DNA of 64,000 nt from DATARH01 sp963778385 (GTDB lineage: Bacteria > Pseudomonadota > Alphaproteobacteria > ATCC43930 > CGMCC-115725). The notes under the pieces are model-generated. The model saw nothing but the letters and a program-made list of their open reading frames with translations, had not been told where the DNA came from and did no database searches. The position numbers and the translations under genes were made by a program. The stretch lies in contig CAVZUA010000016.1 in the NCBI GenBank assembly GCA_963778385.1, positions 248,001-312,000 of the forward strand, read 5' to 3'. Below, one piece after another: positions 51,348 to 60,356 of this stretch; position 1 is the stretch's first letter, and the number at the start of each line of letters is the position of its first letter.

Positions 51348-52253
51348 ATGGAATTACCCGAGCAAATCACCGAGATCGGCGAGCAGCTGGCGGCGGGCGG
51401 TGCGATTACGCCCTCGGAAGACCTGTTCGAGACCTATGAGGTCTTCGCCGCCGAGCTGACCAACCTGTTTATCAAGCCCTGGCTCGCCGCCGACCACGCG
51501 AGCCGCCTGTCGTCGGACGGCGATTATTTCCGCGTCGATATCGGCGGCCGCTCGGTCGTCATCGCGCGCGAGGCCACGGATAAGATCCATGCGATGCGCA
51601 ATGCCTGCCTGCACGCCGGCTATCGCATCTGCGAGGAAGAGGAGGGGCACGGCGACCATCTTTTCTGCCGCTACCACGGCTGGGATTACGCGATCGACGG
51701 CCGCCTGACCGATCCGATGCTGCGCCCCGAGGAAAAGGATCGCTCGCGTTTCCGGCTGCAGCGCTACGCGATGCGGATCGTCAACGGGCTGATCTTTATC
51801 GACCCGTCGGCCGCCGCGCCGAGCCCGCCCGAGGCGAAGCCGATCGATCTCTCCGCCGCCCCCGACCTCAGCGAAAGCAAGGTCGTCTCGCGCAAGCGCT
51901 TTTCCACCACGTGGAATTGGAAGCATCTGCGCAATTTCCTGTGGTCGTCGAAGGACCTGGTGTTCAATGGCGGCGGCTACGACGCGATGGCCGAATTCGG
52001 CCCGCTGTCGATGCTGCTCGCCAAGAACGGCGACGCAGCGCTGGTGCGGCTGATCCCGCGTTATGCCGGGCACAGCGATTTCGAGCTGGTGCGCATCGCC
52101 AAACCCGGCCACAACGCCGAGGCCGGTGACGAGTCCCGCATTGAAGAGGCGCTGCGCGTCGAGGGCGACAAGATCGCCGGAGCGCCGGCCGGCTCGCTCG
52201 ACCGCGGCTTTTACGAGTGGTACTGGGCGCAGATGGCGCCCGCTGCTGAGTAA
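51348..52253 (+). CDS. Rieske [2Fe-2S] protein of the ring-hydroxylase type
   Basis: A 301-aa protein. The Rieske cluster ligands are Cys87, His89, Cys107 and His110 (ACLHAG, then FCRYHGWDY). The C-terminal two hundred residues resemble a ring-hydroxylating oxygenase alpha subunit in overall layout (SRKRFSTTWNWKHLRNFLWS) but I cannot find the mononuclear iron motif D/E-x3-D-x2-H-x4-H. It may be an electron-transfer or degenerate oxygenase. ATG at 51348 is preceded by GCGGCG; an earlier ATG at 51324 is also possible. Confidence 0.78.
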   Translation: MELPEQITEIGEQLAAGGAITPSEDLFETYEVFAAELTNLFIKPWLAADHASRLSSDGDYFRVDIGGRSVVIAREATDKIHAMRNACLHAGYRICEEEEGHGDHLFCRYHGWDYAIDGRLTDPMLRPEEKDRSRFRLQRYAMRIVNGLIFIDPSAAAPSPPEAKPIDLSAAPDLSESKVVSRKRFSTTWNWKHLRNFLWSSKDLVFNGGGYDAMAEFGPLSMLLAKNGDAALVRLIPRYAGHSDFELVRIAKPGHNAEAGDESRIEEALRVEGDKIAGAPAGSLDRGFYEWYWAQMAPAAE

Positions 52254-52278
52254 GTACAGTCCCTAATACCATCGCAAG

Positions 52279-52355
52279 TGCCGGCCCCCACCCCAACCCT
52301 CCCGCGTGGACACGGGGGAGGGAGGACCGCGAAGCGGTCGGGAGGGGACCGGCAC
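52279..52355. repeat. REP-like element, family B-related, copy 3
   Basis: Outer arms GTGCCGGCCCC and GGGGACCGGCAC frame an inner ACCGCGAAGCGGT palindrome. The left part, CCCCCACCCCAACCCTCCC, matches the family B ends at 14004 and 48122. It lies between the Rieske and SMP-30 genes. Confidence 0.6.
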
Positions 52356-52382
52356 TCAGTTTGATCTGGGCGAGAGATTGCC

Positions 52383-53303
52383 ATGGACATCCGCACCGTC
52401 ACCGAGGGGCTGCAATTTCCTGAAGGGCCCGTCGCCTGCGCCGACGGCTCGGTGATCCTGGTCGAGATCGCTGCCGGCGCGCTGACCCGCGTCGCTCCGG
52501 ACGGAACGAAGGCTGTCATTGCCAAGCCGGGCGGCGGCCCCAATGGCGCCGCGATCGGGCCCGACGGCCAGGGCTACATCGCCAATAACGGCGGGTTCGA
52601 GTGGGCGGTCGACGACCAGGGTCGGCGCCGCCCGCTGGTGCAAGCCAACGACTACAGCGGCGGCCGGCTGGAGCGTGTCGATCTGGCGACCGGCGCGGTC
52701 GAGGTGCTGTACGGCGAGTGCGGCGGCCACGCATTGCGCGGTCCCAACGACCTGGTGTGCGACGCGCAGGGCGGCATCTACTTCACCGATCTCGGCAAGC
52801 GTCGCGCGCGCGACATGGATGTCGGCGGCGTCTACTACGCCAAGCGCGACGGCTCCGCGATCGTCGAGGTCGCCTACCCCCTGGTGACACCCAATGGCAT
52901 CGGCCTCTCGCCGGACGGCAACACGCTCTACGTCGCCGAGACCGAGGCGGCACGGCTCTGGGCGTTCGATATCGTCGAGCCGGGCGTCGTCAAGAAAGAC
53001 CCCTGGCCGTCACCGCACGGCGGCCGCATCGTCGCCGGCATGGGCGGCTACCAGCGCTTCGACTCGCTGGCGGTGCAGGCGGACGGCCGCATCGCCGTCG
53101 CGACGCTGATCAACGGCGGCATCACCGTGATCTCGCCCGATGGCCGCCATGTCGAGCACATCCCAATGCCCGATCCGATGACCACCAATATCTGCTTCGG
53201 TGGCCCGGAGCTGAAGACCGCGTTCATCACCTTGTCGTGGACCGGGAAATTGGTCGCGGTTGATTGGCCGACACCGGGGCTGAAACTCAATCAGGCAGGT
53301 TGA
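52383..53303 (+). CDS. SMP-30/gluconolactonase family protein
   Basis: A 306-aa six-bladed beta-propeller of the SMP-30/lactonase family. Markers are LQFPEGPVACADGSVILVEI near the start, GGGPNGAAIGPDG (about 43-55), RGPNDLVCDAQGGIYFTDLG (about 119-138) and VTPNGIGLSPDGNTLYVAET. The metal-binding Glu, Asn and Asp positions are present. The family hydrolyses sugar lactones or organophosphates. It converges with, and overlaps by 13 bases, the antitoxin gene that follows. Confidence 0.85.
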   Translation: MDIRTVTEGLQFPEGPVACADGSVILVEIAAGALTRVAPDGTKAVIAKPGGGPNGAAIGPDGQGYIANNGGFEWAVDDQGRRRPLVQANDYSGGRLERVDLATGAVEVLYGECGGHALRGPNDLVCDAQGGIYFTDLGKRRARDMDVGGVYYAKRDGSAIVEVAYPLVTPNGIGLSPDGNTLYVAETEAARLWAFDIVEPGVVKKDPWPSPHGGRIVAGMGGYQRFDSLAVQADGRIAVATLINGGITVISPDGRHVEHIPMPDPMTTNICFGGPELKTAFITLSWTGKLVAVDWPTPGLKLNQAG

Positions 53304-53752
53304 ACTTGGCGCCGTACGCGGTGGCGAATTAGACCTTCTCCGACCGACTTGGTGCCGCGCGCAACGATCGGATACGGACGCACCAAGACGTCAGCGGGCA
53401 TTTTCCAGTCCGAGACCAATCTCCAGATCATAGGAAGTGTTAGGCTTCGCTTCCGGTTCAATACCTCAGAAGCCCTACCCGACGAACCCACAATCGCCTC
53501 AAAATCTTTTCGCGTCCGTCCGGAATTCTCCATTCGAGTCTTGATTGCGTCTACAGGGTCAAGGTCCTCGTCAGGCCAAGTCTCGCGTTCGTAGGCATCT
53601 ACTAATGTCATTAACACGTCAAGGCGGTCACCTTCAGGCGTGTCAAATGCAGCGCCCCAAAACCTCTCGATTTCGGCGAGCGCGCTCCGGTGGTCTGCCT
53701 TGCTCCGAATTGGTGTGATTAGAGGCCGCTTTGACATTTTCCCAATGCTCAT
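53291..53752 (-). CDS. higA: HigA-type antitoxin
   Basis: A 153-aa protein with an N-terminal acidic region (about 18-60, AEIERFWGAAFDTPEG) and a helix-turn-helix (about 70-120: GRTRKDFEAIVGSSGRASEV, then the SLTLPMIWRL helix). The pattern fits antitoxins of the HigBA type, which bind both toxin and promoter. Its start overlaps the toxin stop by four bases (ATGA). The C-terminal 13 residues read beyond the family's usual end and overlap the SMP-30 gene, possibly after loss of an original stop. Confidence 0.8.
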   Translation of the reverse strand: MSIGKMSKRPLITPIRSKADHRSALAEIERFWGAAFDTPEGDRLDVLMTLVDAYERETWPDEDLDPVDAIKTRMENSGRTRKDFEAIVGSSGRASEVLNRKRSLTLPMIWRLVSDWKMPADVLVRPYPIVARGTKSVGEGLIRHRVRRQVQPA

Positions 53753-54063
53753 CCAGGTCTCGAGTACAAGTCAATCGTGATGGCATCAACCTTATCGTAT
53801 TCGGAGTGTGAGCCGACAAATTTGATGTACGCTGCTTTCCTTTTAAAATCGAACGCCACTATGGCGCGATAATCATTTCCTTTGACGCCAAAGACTACCC
53901 GCTCAGAATTAAGGATCGTGGCCGAGGGATACGCTTCAACAATGTCTTGCATTTTCTCCCAAACAGCAACTCGTAGCGTTCGGTTTAATTCACGTACGGA
54001 CCCATCTGCCTCGGCATGGCTTTTACCGAACCCGAGCAATGTGTTCGAATTGAAAACACGCAT
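53749..54063 (-). CDS. higB: HigB-type mRNA interferase toxin
   Basis: A 104-aa protein of the HigB_toxin family (RelE-like fold): RVFNSNTLLGFGKSHAEADG at the start, VKGNDYRAIVAFDFKRKAAY (about 62-81) and IKFVGSHSEYDKVDA near the C-terminus. Conserved basic and His residues in this last stretch are the probable ribonuclease site. It is translated before the antitoxin, which is the usual HigBA order. Confidence 0.85.
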   Translation of the reverse strand: MRVFNSNTLLGFGKSHAEADGSVRELNRTLRVAVWEKMQDIVEAYPSATILNSERVVFGVKGNDYRAIVAFDFKRKAAYIKFVGSHSEYDKVDAITIDLYSRPG

Positions 54064-54182
54064 CTGATCATTTTCTCCACCCGCCCGGAGCTCAAGGCTT
54101 CTGCTGTCGCATCTGCCTCAACAACCGGGTCGCCAATTAAAGTTTACAGCCGTGCTTATGCCAGCCTCAGGGTATATAGGTT

Positions 54183-54225
54183 CTCCCAATTTGGGAGCAA
54201 GGGAACAAAACTCCCAAGTTGGGAG
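54183..54225 (-). promoter_or_regulatory. Twin palindromes, probable HigA operator
   Basis: Two 15-bp palindromes, CTCCCAATTTGGGAG (54183-54197) and CTCCCAAGTTGGGAG (54211-54225), lie about 120 bases upstream of the higB start and near the 3' end of comEC. Paired dyads upstream of a toxin-antitoxin operon are typical antitoxin binding sites. The spacing between centres is 28 bases. Binding is inferred. Confidence 0.6.
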
Positions 54226-54236
54226 ATTCATAACTC

Positions 54237-56393
54237 TTAGTCCGTCCGGTGAGCCGCCGCCCGCTCTTTCGCCGACACCGGGTGCGGCACCCAGGGGCGG
54301 TCGCCGCGGCTGTCATTGGCGCCGATGACCTTGATCCCACCGGGGTCGAGCCACAATGCGACGGCGCCGCGGCGCCAATTGTCGATGCGGTCGACGACGG
54401 GGATGCGCTTGCGGCACGCGAAGCCGGCCGGCACCTGGCTGACGATGGCGTCGACCGTGTCGCATCCCGACGGCAACCCGCGGTCGTCGGTAACGATGGC
54501 GACGGTCTTGTCCCGCGCCGTGTAACGGCAGCCGCCGGCGGTGCAGTTGAGCGTGTCGTCCGGCGTGCCGGGTTCGAGCCAGGGCAGCAGCGCAGTGCCG
54601 GTCTCCTCGGCGAAGAGGCTCTTGACGATGCGCTCCTCGTTGCCGCCGAGCACGTAGTAGTCGCCGCTCGCCGACCGCGCCGCGAGGAAGCGGCCGAAAT
54701 CGGCGATGACGATATCGGGCGGTCGGGTCAGGAACATCGTCGCCATGCCGGCGACGATGCCGATGATGCCCCAGCGCCGCCACTTGCCCTGCCACAGGCA
54801 CAGCCACAACCCGCCAAACGCGACGATCGCCAGCCCCCAGATCGGCAGGTGCGGCGTCCGCCAGACATTGCCGGGCAGCGAGGCGACATGCGTACCGACC
54901 CAGATCGTCGCGTCGATCCCCCAACCCATCGGTACGAGGCCCAACGCCTCGAGACCGAACGGCATCAGCAGGCACGAGACGACGCCCCAGGGCAACGTCC
55001 ACATCGCCGAGAGCGGCACCGCGATCACATTGGCGAGCGGCGAATACAGCACCAGCTTGTGAAAGTGGTAGATCGAGAACGGGTCGGTGCCGAGCGTCAC
55101 CACGACGGTCGTCACCACTACGCCGCCGCAATAGCCGAGAAACTTGCGCGGCAACGAACCGCGGTGCAGCACACGCGCCAGCCGCGAACCATAAGTCTCG
55201 TACACCGCGATCAGCGCCACCACCGCGCCAAACGACATCTGGAAACTGACGCCGATCAGGCTCTCCGGCTGGAGCAGCAGCACCGCCGCCGCGGCGATCG
55301 CGCAAATCCGCATCGAGATGCGCAGCCGGTCGATCAGGATCGCCGCGAAGACGATGCCGTTCATCACAAAGGCGCGCTCGGTCGGGATGGCCGCGCCCGA
55401 CAACAGCAGATAGCAGGTCAGCACCACGAGCGCGGCCGCCGCGGCGATCTTCTTGATCGGGTAGCGCAGCGCCACCCAAGGGATGAGCGCCAGCCCGCCG
55501 CGCACCGCGAAAAACACAAAGGCACCGACCAGCCCGAGATGCAGCCCGGCGATCGCCAGCAGATGCGACAGACCGGAGTTGCGGAACGCCTCGGTCACGT
55601 TCTCGTCGATCGTGCCGCGCTTGCCGGCGATCAGCGCCGAGGCGACGCCGCCGGTCGATCCGTGCAGTACCGCCGTGATCCGCCGCGTCACGTCGGTACG
55701 CAGCCGCAACAACCATTCGCGCCAGCCGCCGGCCGCGTCGCTGTCGCCGATACGGCGCGCGCCGCCATAGCTGTAGCCGACGCCGCCGATCTGCGCGAAG
55801 AACAGTTCGCGCTGCAGATCATGCGCACCGGGCAGCGTCTGTCCCGGCACCGGGTAGAGCATCGCCTTAAGGCTGGCGCGGTCGCCGGGGCTCAGCAGAT
55901 CGCTCGTGGCGCCAACATGGATGCGCAGGCGGCGCGGCTGCCGGCCGGCGTCGATGCCGGGCAAGGGCTCCGGCGCGATCACCATTCGCCAGCCGCGCGC
56001 CACGGTGTCGATGTCGATCACCCGGCCGGTCACCGCGATCGGGCCCAGCCGGCGGTCGAGCATCGGCGCTGCGCGTTCCCGCGCGGTCTCGGTGATCAGC
56101 GCAAAGCCGGCGGCAGTGAGGGTCAGACACCAGGCCGCCGCGCGCCAGCCCGGTACTCGCCGCAACAGCAGCGCCGCCGCCGCACCGGCGATAACGGTTC
56201 CGGCACCGAGCCAAACCGGCGGCTCCGCGGTCAACGTGAAATAGAGCGCGATGCCGATGCCAAAGAAGACCGGCAGCCAGAGGATGTGGCGTTCGTGCTC
56301 TGCCGCGAAAGTCGCGCCGAATCGGCGAAACGCACGGCCGAAGACGCTTCCGGTCGCCTCGATCTGTGCTCCGCTGAACGATAAGTCCGCCAT
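54237..56393 (-). CDS. comEC: ComEC/Rec2 family membrane protein
   Basis: A 718-aa inner-membrane protein. The N-terminal region has DUF4131-type segments (about 45-110), then an OB-like soluble region, and the competence domain with about eight spans from residue 240 on (LLAIAGLHLGLVGAFVFFAV, TERAFVMNGIVFAAILIDRL, SFQMSFGAVVALIAVYE). The family forms the DNA-uptake channel in transformation. The C-terminal about 130 residues keep a beta-lactamase-like strand pattern (IVIADFGRFLAARS) without the metal motif. No other competence genes are nearby. Confidence 0.87.
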   Translation of the reverse strand: MADLSFSGAQIEATGSVFGRAFRRFGATFAAEHERHILWLPVFFGIGIALYFTLTAEPPVWLGAGTVIAGAAAALLLRRVPGWRAAAWCLTLTAAGFALITETARERAAPMLDRRLGPIAVTGRVIDIDTVARGWRMVIAPEPLPGIDAGRQPRRLRIHVGATSDLLSPGDRASLKAMLYPVPGQTLPGAHDLQRELFFAQIGGVGYSYGGARRIGDSDAAGGWREWLLRLRTDVTRRITAVLHGSTGGVASALIAGKRGTIDENVTEAFRNSGLSHLLAIAGLHLGLVGAFVFFAVRGGLALIPWVALRYPIKKIAAAAALVVLTCYLLLSGAAIPTERAFVMNGIVFAAILIDRLRISMRICAIAAAAVLLLQPESLIGVSFQMSFGAVVALIAVYETYGSRLARVLHRGSLPRKFLGYCGGVVVTTVVVTLGTDPFSIYHFHKLVLYSPLANVIAVPLSAMWTLPWGVVSCLLMPFGLEALGLVPMGWGIDATIWVGTHVASLPGNVWRTPHLPIWGLAIVAFGGLWLCLWQGKWRRWGIIGIVAGMATMFLTRPPDIVIADFGRFLAARSASGDYYVLGGNEERIVKSLFAEETGTALLPWLEPGTPDDTLNCTAGGCRYTARDKTVAIVTDDRGLPSGCDTVDAIVSQVPAGFACRKRIPVVDRIDNWRRGAVALWLDPGGIKVIGANDSRGDRPWVPHPVSAKERAAAHRTD

Positions 56394-56493
56394 CGCCTCC
56401 CCTTAAAGGAGAGGCTAATGCATCAAAACTTCGCGTAAAAGTGGATATGCCGAAGTTATCGTGGCGCCAGAAGCGACCGGCGAACCAACCCTG

Positions 56494-57078
56494 TTAAGCG
56501 CCGTCGTCCTTGCCGTCTGGATCGGCGGCGGGTGCACCGCCTTTGGCGACGCCGACCATCGCTGGTCGCAGCAGCCGGTCGTTCAGCAAATATCCCGGCT
56601 GCAGTACCTCGACGATGGTGCCGGCGGGCTGCCCGGTGTTCTCCATCTCGAACACCGCCTGATGGAAATTATGGTCGAATTTCTCGCCCTTAGCCTCGAT
56701 CCGCTTGAGACCGTGCCGCTCGAAGGCGCTGAGCAGCTCGCGTTCGGTGGCGGCGACCCCGGCCAGCAGGCTTTTGGTACGATCGTCCTTGGCCTCGCTT
56801 TCGGGCAGGCTGTCCAGCGCGCGGCGCAAATTGTCGGCGACCGATAGCAGCCCCTCGGCAAAACGGGAGATCGCATATTTCTCGGCGTCGGCCCGCTCGC
56901 GCTGTGCGCGGCGCCGGGTATTTTCGGTTTCGGCGAGCGCGCGCAGTACCTTGTCCTGTGCTTCGGCGAGCTCCGCCTCCAACGACGCGATGCGTTCCTC
57001 AAGGCTCGCCGGGGCGGCGTCTGCCGTCTCCTCGGTGCCCACATCATTGGCCGCCAAAGATTCTCTTTCGTCACTCAT
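56494..57078 (-). CDS. grpE: Nucleotide exchange factor GrpE
   Basis: A 194-aa co-chaperone that releases ADP from DnaK. The long N-terminal coiled coil (about 25-85: LEERIASLEAELAEAQDKVL, ALAETENTRRRAQRERADAE) and the C-terminal beta-wing (PAGTIVEVLQPGYLLNDRLL, RPAMVGVAKG) are intact. It begins five bases after the hrcA stop on the same strand. Confidence 0.95.
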   Translation of the reverse strand: MSDERESLAANDVGTEETADAAPASLEERIASLEAELAEAQDKVLRALAETENTRRRAQRERADAEKYAISRFAEGLLSVADNLRRALDSLPESEAKDDRTKSLLAGVAATERELLSAFERHGLKRIEAKGEKFDHNFHQAVFEMENTGQPAGTIVEVLQPGYLLNDRLLRPAMVGVAKGGAPAADPDGKDDGA

Positions 57079-57083
57079 GCGGT

Positions 57084-58148
57084 CTATCCAATCAGGCGCC
57101 CGATCACTTTCGCGGTGTAATCCACCATCGGAATGATGCGGGCATAGTTGATCCGCGTCGGACCGATCACACCGATCGCCCCAACGATCTCCTCGCGGCT
57201 GTTCTGGTACGGCGAGATGATCACCGAGCAGCCGGCGAGACCAAACAGATGGCTCTGCGCGCCGATAAAGATCTGCACGCCGTGACCCGTCTTGCTGGCG
57301 TCAAGCAAACGCAGCATCGTCTCGCGCGTTTCGAGCATCTCGAACAATGTCCGCAAACGCTCGAGATCGGCGACCACCGTCACGTCGTCGAGCAGATTGG
57401 CCTGGCCGCGCACGATCAGCGTGCGTTCGCCCTCGCCGCCCGACCAGCTGGCGAGCCCGGTCTCCACGACCCTGCCGGTCAATTCGTCGAGCTGCGCCTT
57501 GTTGTTGGTGATTTCCTCGGCGACCTCGGCGTGCGCCTCTTCCAGCGTGCGGCCGACCAGCCGGGCGCTCAGGTAATTGGTGGCACTGACCAACGCCGAG
57601 GGCGGCAGGCCCAACGGCACTTCGATGACGCGGTTTTCGACCAGGCCGTCCTCGGTGACGAGCACCACCAGCGCGCGGCCCGGGCCGAGCGGCACGAATT
57701 CGATGTGCTTGAGCGGCCGGTCGCGCTTGGGGACGACGACAAGGCCCGCGCAATGCGACAAGCCGCTCAGCGCCAGCGTTGCCTCCTCCAGCGCTTGGGG
57801 CAGGCTTTTGCCGCGCGCGGCGCAGAGGCTTTCGATACTGTGGCGTTCCTCATCGGCGAGGGCGCCGACTTCGAGCAAGCCGTCGACAAAAAACCGCAAC
57901 CCCGCTTCCGTCGGGAGGCGCCCGGCCGAGGTATGCGGGGAATAGAGCAGCCCCGCCTCCTCCAAATCGGCCATGACGTTGCGGATCGTTGCCGGCGACA
58001 GCGTGTCGGACAGCAGGCGCGACAACGTCCGCGAGCCGACCGGTTCACCGGTCTGCACATAGCCGTCGACGATCATGCGAAAGATTTCGCGGCTACGCGC
58101 GTTCAATTCGCTGATCGGCGAGGGTTGCGGTCGTCCCAGATTGCGCAC
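57084..58148 (-). CDS. hrcA: Heat-inducible transcription repressor HrcA
   Basis: A 354-aa repressor of chaperone operons. The winged-helix DNA-binding domain (about 15-90, with YVQTGEPVGSRTLSRLL and SPATIRNVMADLEEAGLL, HTSAGRLPTEAGLRFFVD) and the GAF-like C-terminal part (about 95-340) are present. It normally binds CIRCE sites upstream of groESL; I find no CIRCE sequence in this window. Co-transcribed with grpE. Confidence 0.95.
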   Translation of the reverse strand: MRNLGRPQPSPISELNARSREIFRMIVDGYVQTGEPVGSRTLSRLLSDTLSPATIRNVMADLEEAGLLYSPHTSAGRLPTEAGLRFFVDGLLEVGALADEERHSIESLCAARGKSLPQALEEATLALSGLSHCAGLVVVPKRDRPLKHIEFVPLGPGRALVVLVTEDGLVENRVIEVPLGLPPSALVSATNYLSARLVGRTLEEAHAEVAEEITNNKAQLDELTGRVVETGLASWSGGEGERTLIVRGQANLLDDVTVVADLERLRTLFEMLETRETMLRLLDASKTGHGVQIFIGAQSHLFGLAGCSVIISPYQNSREEIVGAIGVIGPTRINYARIIPMVDYTAKVIGRLIG

Positions 58149-58243
58149 GCTGCTTTCTCTATAGGTCCATTTTGCGGTGCGTCGGAAATCTAGGAACCCG
58201 ATCCCGCAGCGTCAACTCGCGGGGGCAACTTGCGGGGCGACAG

Positions 58244-58939
58244 TCAATAGCTGCGTTTGAAGATCGCCTGATAGGTCTGGCCCTTGGGCGTGGTCCACTT
58301 GCCGGCAAGATCGCTGTAATATGGCTGAAAGGCGAATTGGCTGCCGTCGTGGTTCTGGAACAGCAGCGTACCATCCTTGACGACGCCGGTACCGTGTAGC
58401 ACGCCGCCCGCCGGCTTGCCGCCCGTCGCCAGCGGGCCGAACACATAGGTGATTGTCGCTGTACCGTCATCGGCGATGTTTTCGACGATCAGCGCCGCGC
58501 ACGTCGTCGGGTTCCAGTCGGCGTCGCTGAAAATGCCGACATAGGGACGATAGGGTTCCGGCACCAGGGTCGGCTTTGCCGGCTGTGCGGTCACGCTTTG
58601 GCCGCAGAAGTCGCGCGCCGGCACCGCGGCCGAAACCGGCGGGGCGCTCGATGGCGGCTGGGGCTGCCCGACCGGAGCCGGAGTGGCGGCGGCCGGCGGC
58701 GGCAACGCCTGCGCGGGGACACCGGCCGGCGGCGGCAAGGCTTCTGCCGGCACCGATGGACCTGGCGTCGACCCCGGCGGGTTGTTGGGCAGCGTATTGA
58801 ACAGCGGCGTCGGCTGCTGCGCCGGAGCCCGGTTCGTCACGGAAAGCAATAAAATCGCGGCCGATATTGGATAGCGGACATGCGTCTTTCGAAACACGCC
58901 TGCGACCCTCCTCAGGACGACGAATTTTCTCAATACCAT
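58244..58939 (-). CDS. Secreted proline-rich hypothetical protein
   Basis: A 231-aa protein with a delayed signal-like hydrophobic segment (about 25-40, YPISAAILLLSVTNRAPAQQ). A Pro/Ala-rich linker (about 42-105) follows, then a compact beta-rich domain (about 110-231: PYRPYVGIFSDADWNPTTCA, TITYVFGPLATGG, GVLHGTGVVKDGTLLFQNHD). This domain looks like a lipocalin-like or calycin-type fold but I name no family. ATG at 58939 has no strong ribosome binding site. Confidence 0.6.
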   Translation of the reverse strand: MVLRKFVVLRRVAGVFRKTHVRYPISAAILLLSVTNRAPAQQPTPLFNTLPNNPPGSTPGPSVPAEALPPPAGVPAQALPPPAAATPAPVGQPQPPSSAPPVSAAVPARDFCGQSVTAQPAKPTLVPEPYRPYVGIFSDADWNPTTCAALIVENIADDGTATITYVFGPLATGGKPAGGVLHGTGVVKDGTLLFQNHDGSQFAFQPYYSDLAGKWTTPKGQTYQAIFKRSY

Positions 58940-59026
58940 CAAAGACCCCCGTCATCCTGGAGAGGCTGCGGAGCAGCCGTCTCGAAGGACGTGCTCGCCA
59001 TTCAATCGCACGAGCACCACGAGCGA

Positions 59027-59428
59027 TTAAAGCGGCTTTTGCAGGACCAGCTCCCCCTCGGCGCTGGCCTCGACCTCGACCCAGCCGGCGGCGCGGTAAT
59101 GACGCGCGGCGCTGCTGCCTGGCGCCAGCATGATGATGGCGGCCGCATGGCCGGTATCGCGCACTGCCTCACAGGCCCAATCCAGCAGCGCCCGACCGAT
59201 GCCGCCGCCGCGCCGTCCGGAATCAACCAGCAGATAAATCGACGCGCCATCGGTCGCCGCGAAACCGGCGATGCCCTCATCGTCCCATACCGCGGCGGCG
59301 CCGCTATCGGTGAGCCGGCGCAGCGAGGGTTCGTCCACCCGCGCCGGGTCGCTCAGCGCGTCCTCGCCGGAGCGTTCGCGGATCGCCAGCATCGCCGGCA
59401 AATCGGCTCCGACCGCCCGCCGCAACAT
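59027..59428 (-). CDS. GNAT family N-acetyltransferase
   Basis: A 133-aa acetyltransferase. The acetyl-CoA-binding motif is RRGGGIGRALL (about 71-81), followed by AAIIMLAPGSSAARHYRAAGW, the conserved strand-helix of the GNAT fold. Substrate unknown. The next gene upstream on this strand ends at 59457, leaving 28 bases, so both may be in one transcript. Confidence 0.82.
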   Translation of the reverse strand: MLRRAVGADLPAMLAIRERSGEDALSDPARVDEPSLRRLTDSGAAAVWDDEGIAGFAATDGASIYLLVDSGRRGGGIGRALLDWACEAVRDTGHAAAIIMLAPGSSAARHYRAAGWVEVEASAEGELVLQKPL

Positions 59429-59456
59429 GTGACGATCTTCCAGCCGCGTTTCGCGT

Positions 59457-60254
59457 TCAGGCGATCTTCAATTCGCGCAGCTGCTTCACATCGGCGCGGC
59501 CCGCCGAGAGGATGTAGGCGATATCGGAGCCGCCGGTCAGGTAGCGCATCCCGAGCTTGATGAGCCAGCTCTGAAACTCGAAATCCTGGCGCACCCCACC
59601 GACGCCCATCGCCTTGCCGTGCTTGCGGGCCGCGCCCGCCACCTTCTCGAACGCCGCGCGCATGCGCTCGGAGCTGTACTGGCCGGGGATGCCCATCTCG
59701 GTCGAGAGATCGCTGGCGCCGATATGAACGACGTCAATGCCCTCGACCGCGGCAATCCCATCGATATTCTCGACCGCCTCCGGCGTCTCGATCATCGCGA
59801 TCAGCAAGGTTTCGTCATTGAGGATCTTGCACACCTCGGCCTGCGGGATCGCTGCGTAGCCCAGCGCCGGACCGCTGCCGAACGCCGAGCGGTGGCCCTT
59901 CGGCGCATAGAGACAGGCTTCGATGATATCGCGCGCCTCCTTGGCATTCTGGATGTGCGGCACCATCACCCCCTGCGCGCCGCAATCGAGGATTCGCGTC
60001 GCGTCGTGCGGGTCGTGCGAGGTGACCCGGGCGATCGGCGTGATCCCCATGCCGAGTGCCGCCACGCAAACACCGGCCGCGGTCTCCAGCGAAGTCGGGT
60101 TGTGCTCAAGGTCGATATAGACCGCGTCAAAGCCGCAGGCCGCGGAAATCATCGCGATATTCGGCGTGCGCAGCTGGTTGACCCCCATGACCAGGACCAA
60201 TTCGTTGTTCCGGAGCATCTTCTTGGCGCGATTCTCGCGGATCGGCGTCGGCAT
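59457..60254 (-). CDS. HpcH/HpaI family aldolase
   Basis: A 265-aa class II aldolase of the HpcH/HpaI type. Landmarks: CGFDAVYIDLEHNPTSLETA (about 44-63), PIARVTSHDPHDATRILDCG, QGVMVPHIQNAKEARDII (metal and substrate contacts), and IAMIETPEAVENIDGIAAVE with the catalytic Glu near 157. The family cleaves 4-hydroxy-2-oxo acids in aromatic degradation. ATG at 60254; the divergent agmatinase gene begins about 100 bases away. Confidence 0.87.
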   Translation of the reverse strand: MPTPIRENRAKKMLRNNELVLVMGVNQLRTPNIAMISAACGFDAVYIDLEHNPTSLETAAGVCVAALGMGITPIARVTSHDPHDATRILDCGAQGVMVPHIQNAKEARDIIEACLYAPKGHRSAFGSGPALGYAAIPQAEVCKILNDETLLIAMIETPEAVENIDGIAAVEGIDVVHIGASDLSTEMGIPGQYSSERMRAAFEKVAGAARKHGKAMGVGGVRQDFEFQSWLIKLGMRYLTGGSDIAYILSAGRADVKQLRELKIA

Positions 60255-60356
60255 GGCGGTTCGCTCCTTCCCGAAACGGTCATATCTGGCAGGGTAGTCT
60301 GGCAGCGTAGCATCACGCCCTTAGAAGCCGCGCGCAACGTCCCCATATTTGAAAAC

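Noticed and set aside
49685..51370. A 561-codon open frame opposite the DUF3300 gene
   Set aside because: It arises from the repetitive Pro/His-rich DNA of the real gene and shows Arg/Leu/Trp repetition without a domain.
54249..56384. A 711-codon open frame opposite comEC
   Set aside because: Arg/Gln/His/Asp-rich composition typical of the antisense of a GC-rich membrane-protein gene; comEC is clearly the real gene.
57084..58243. Possible CIRCE element near hrcA
   Set aside because: No TTAGCACTC-N9-GAGTGCTAA pattern is present in the upstream region.
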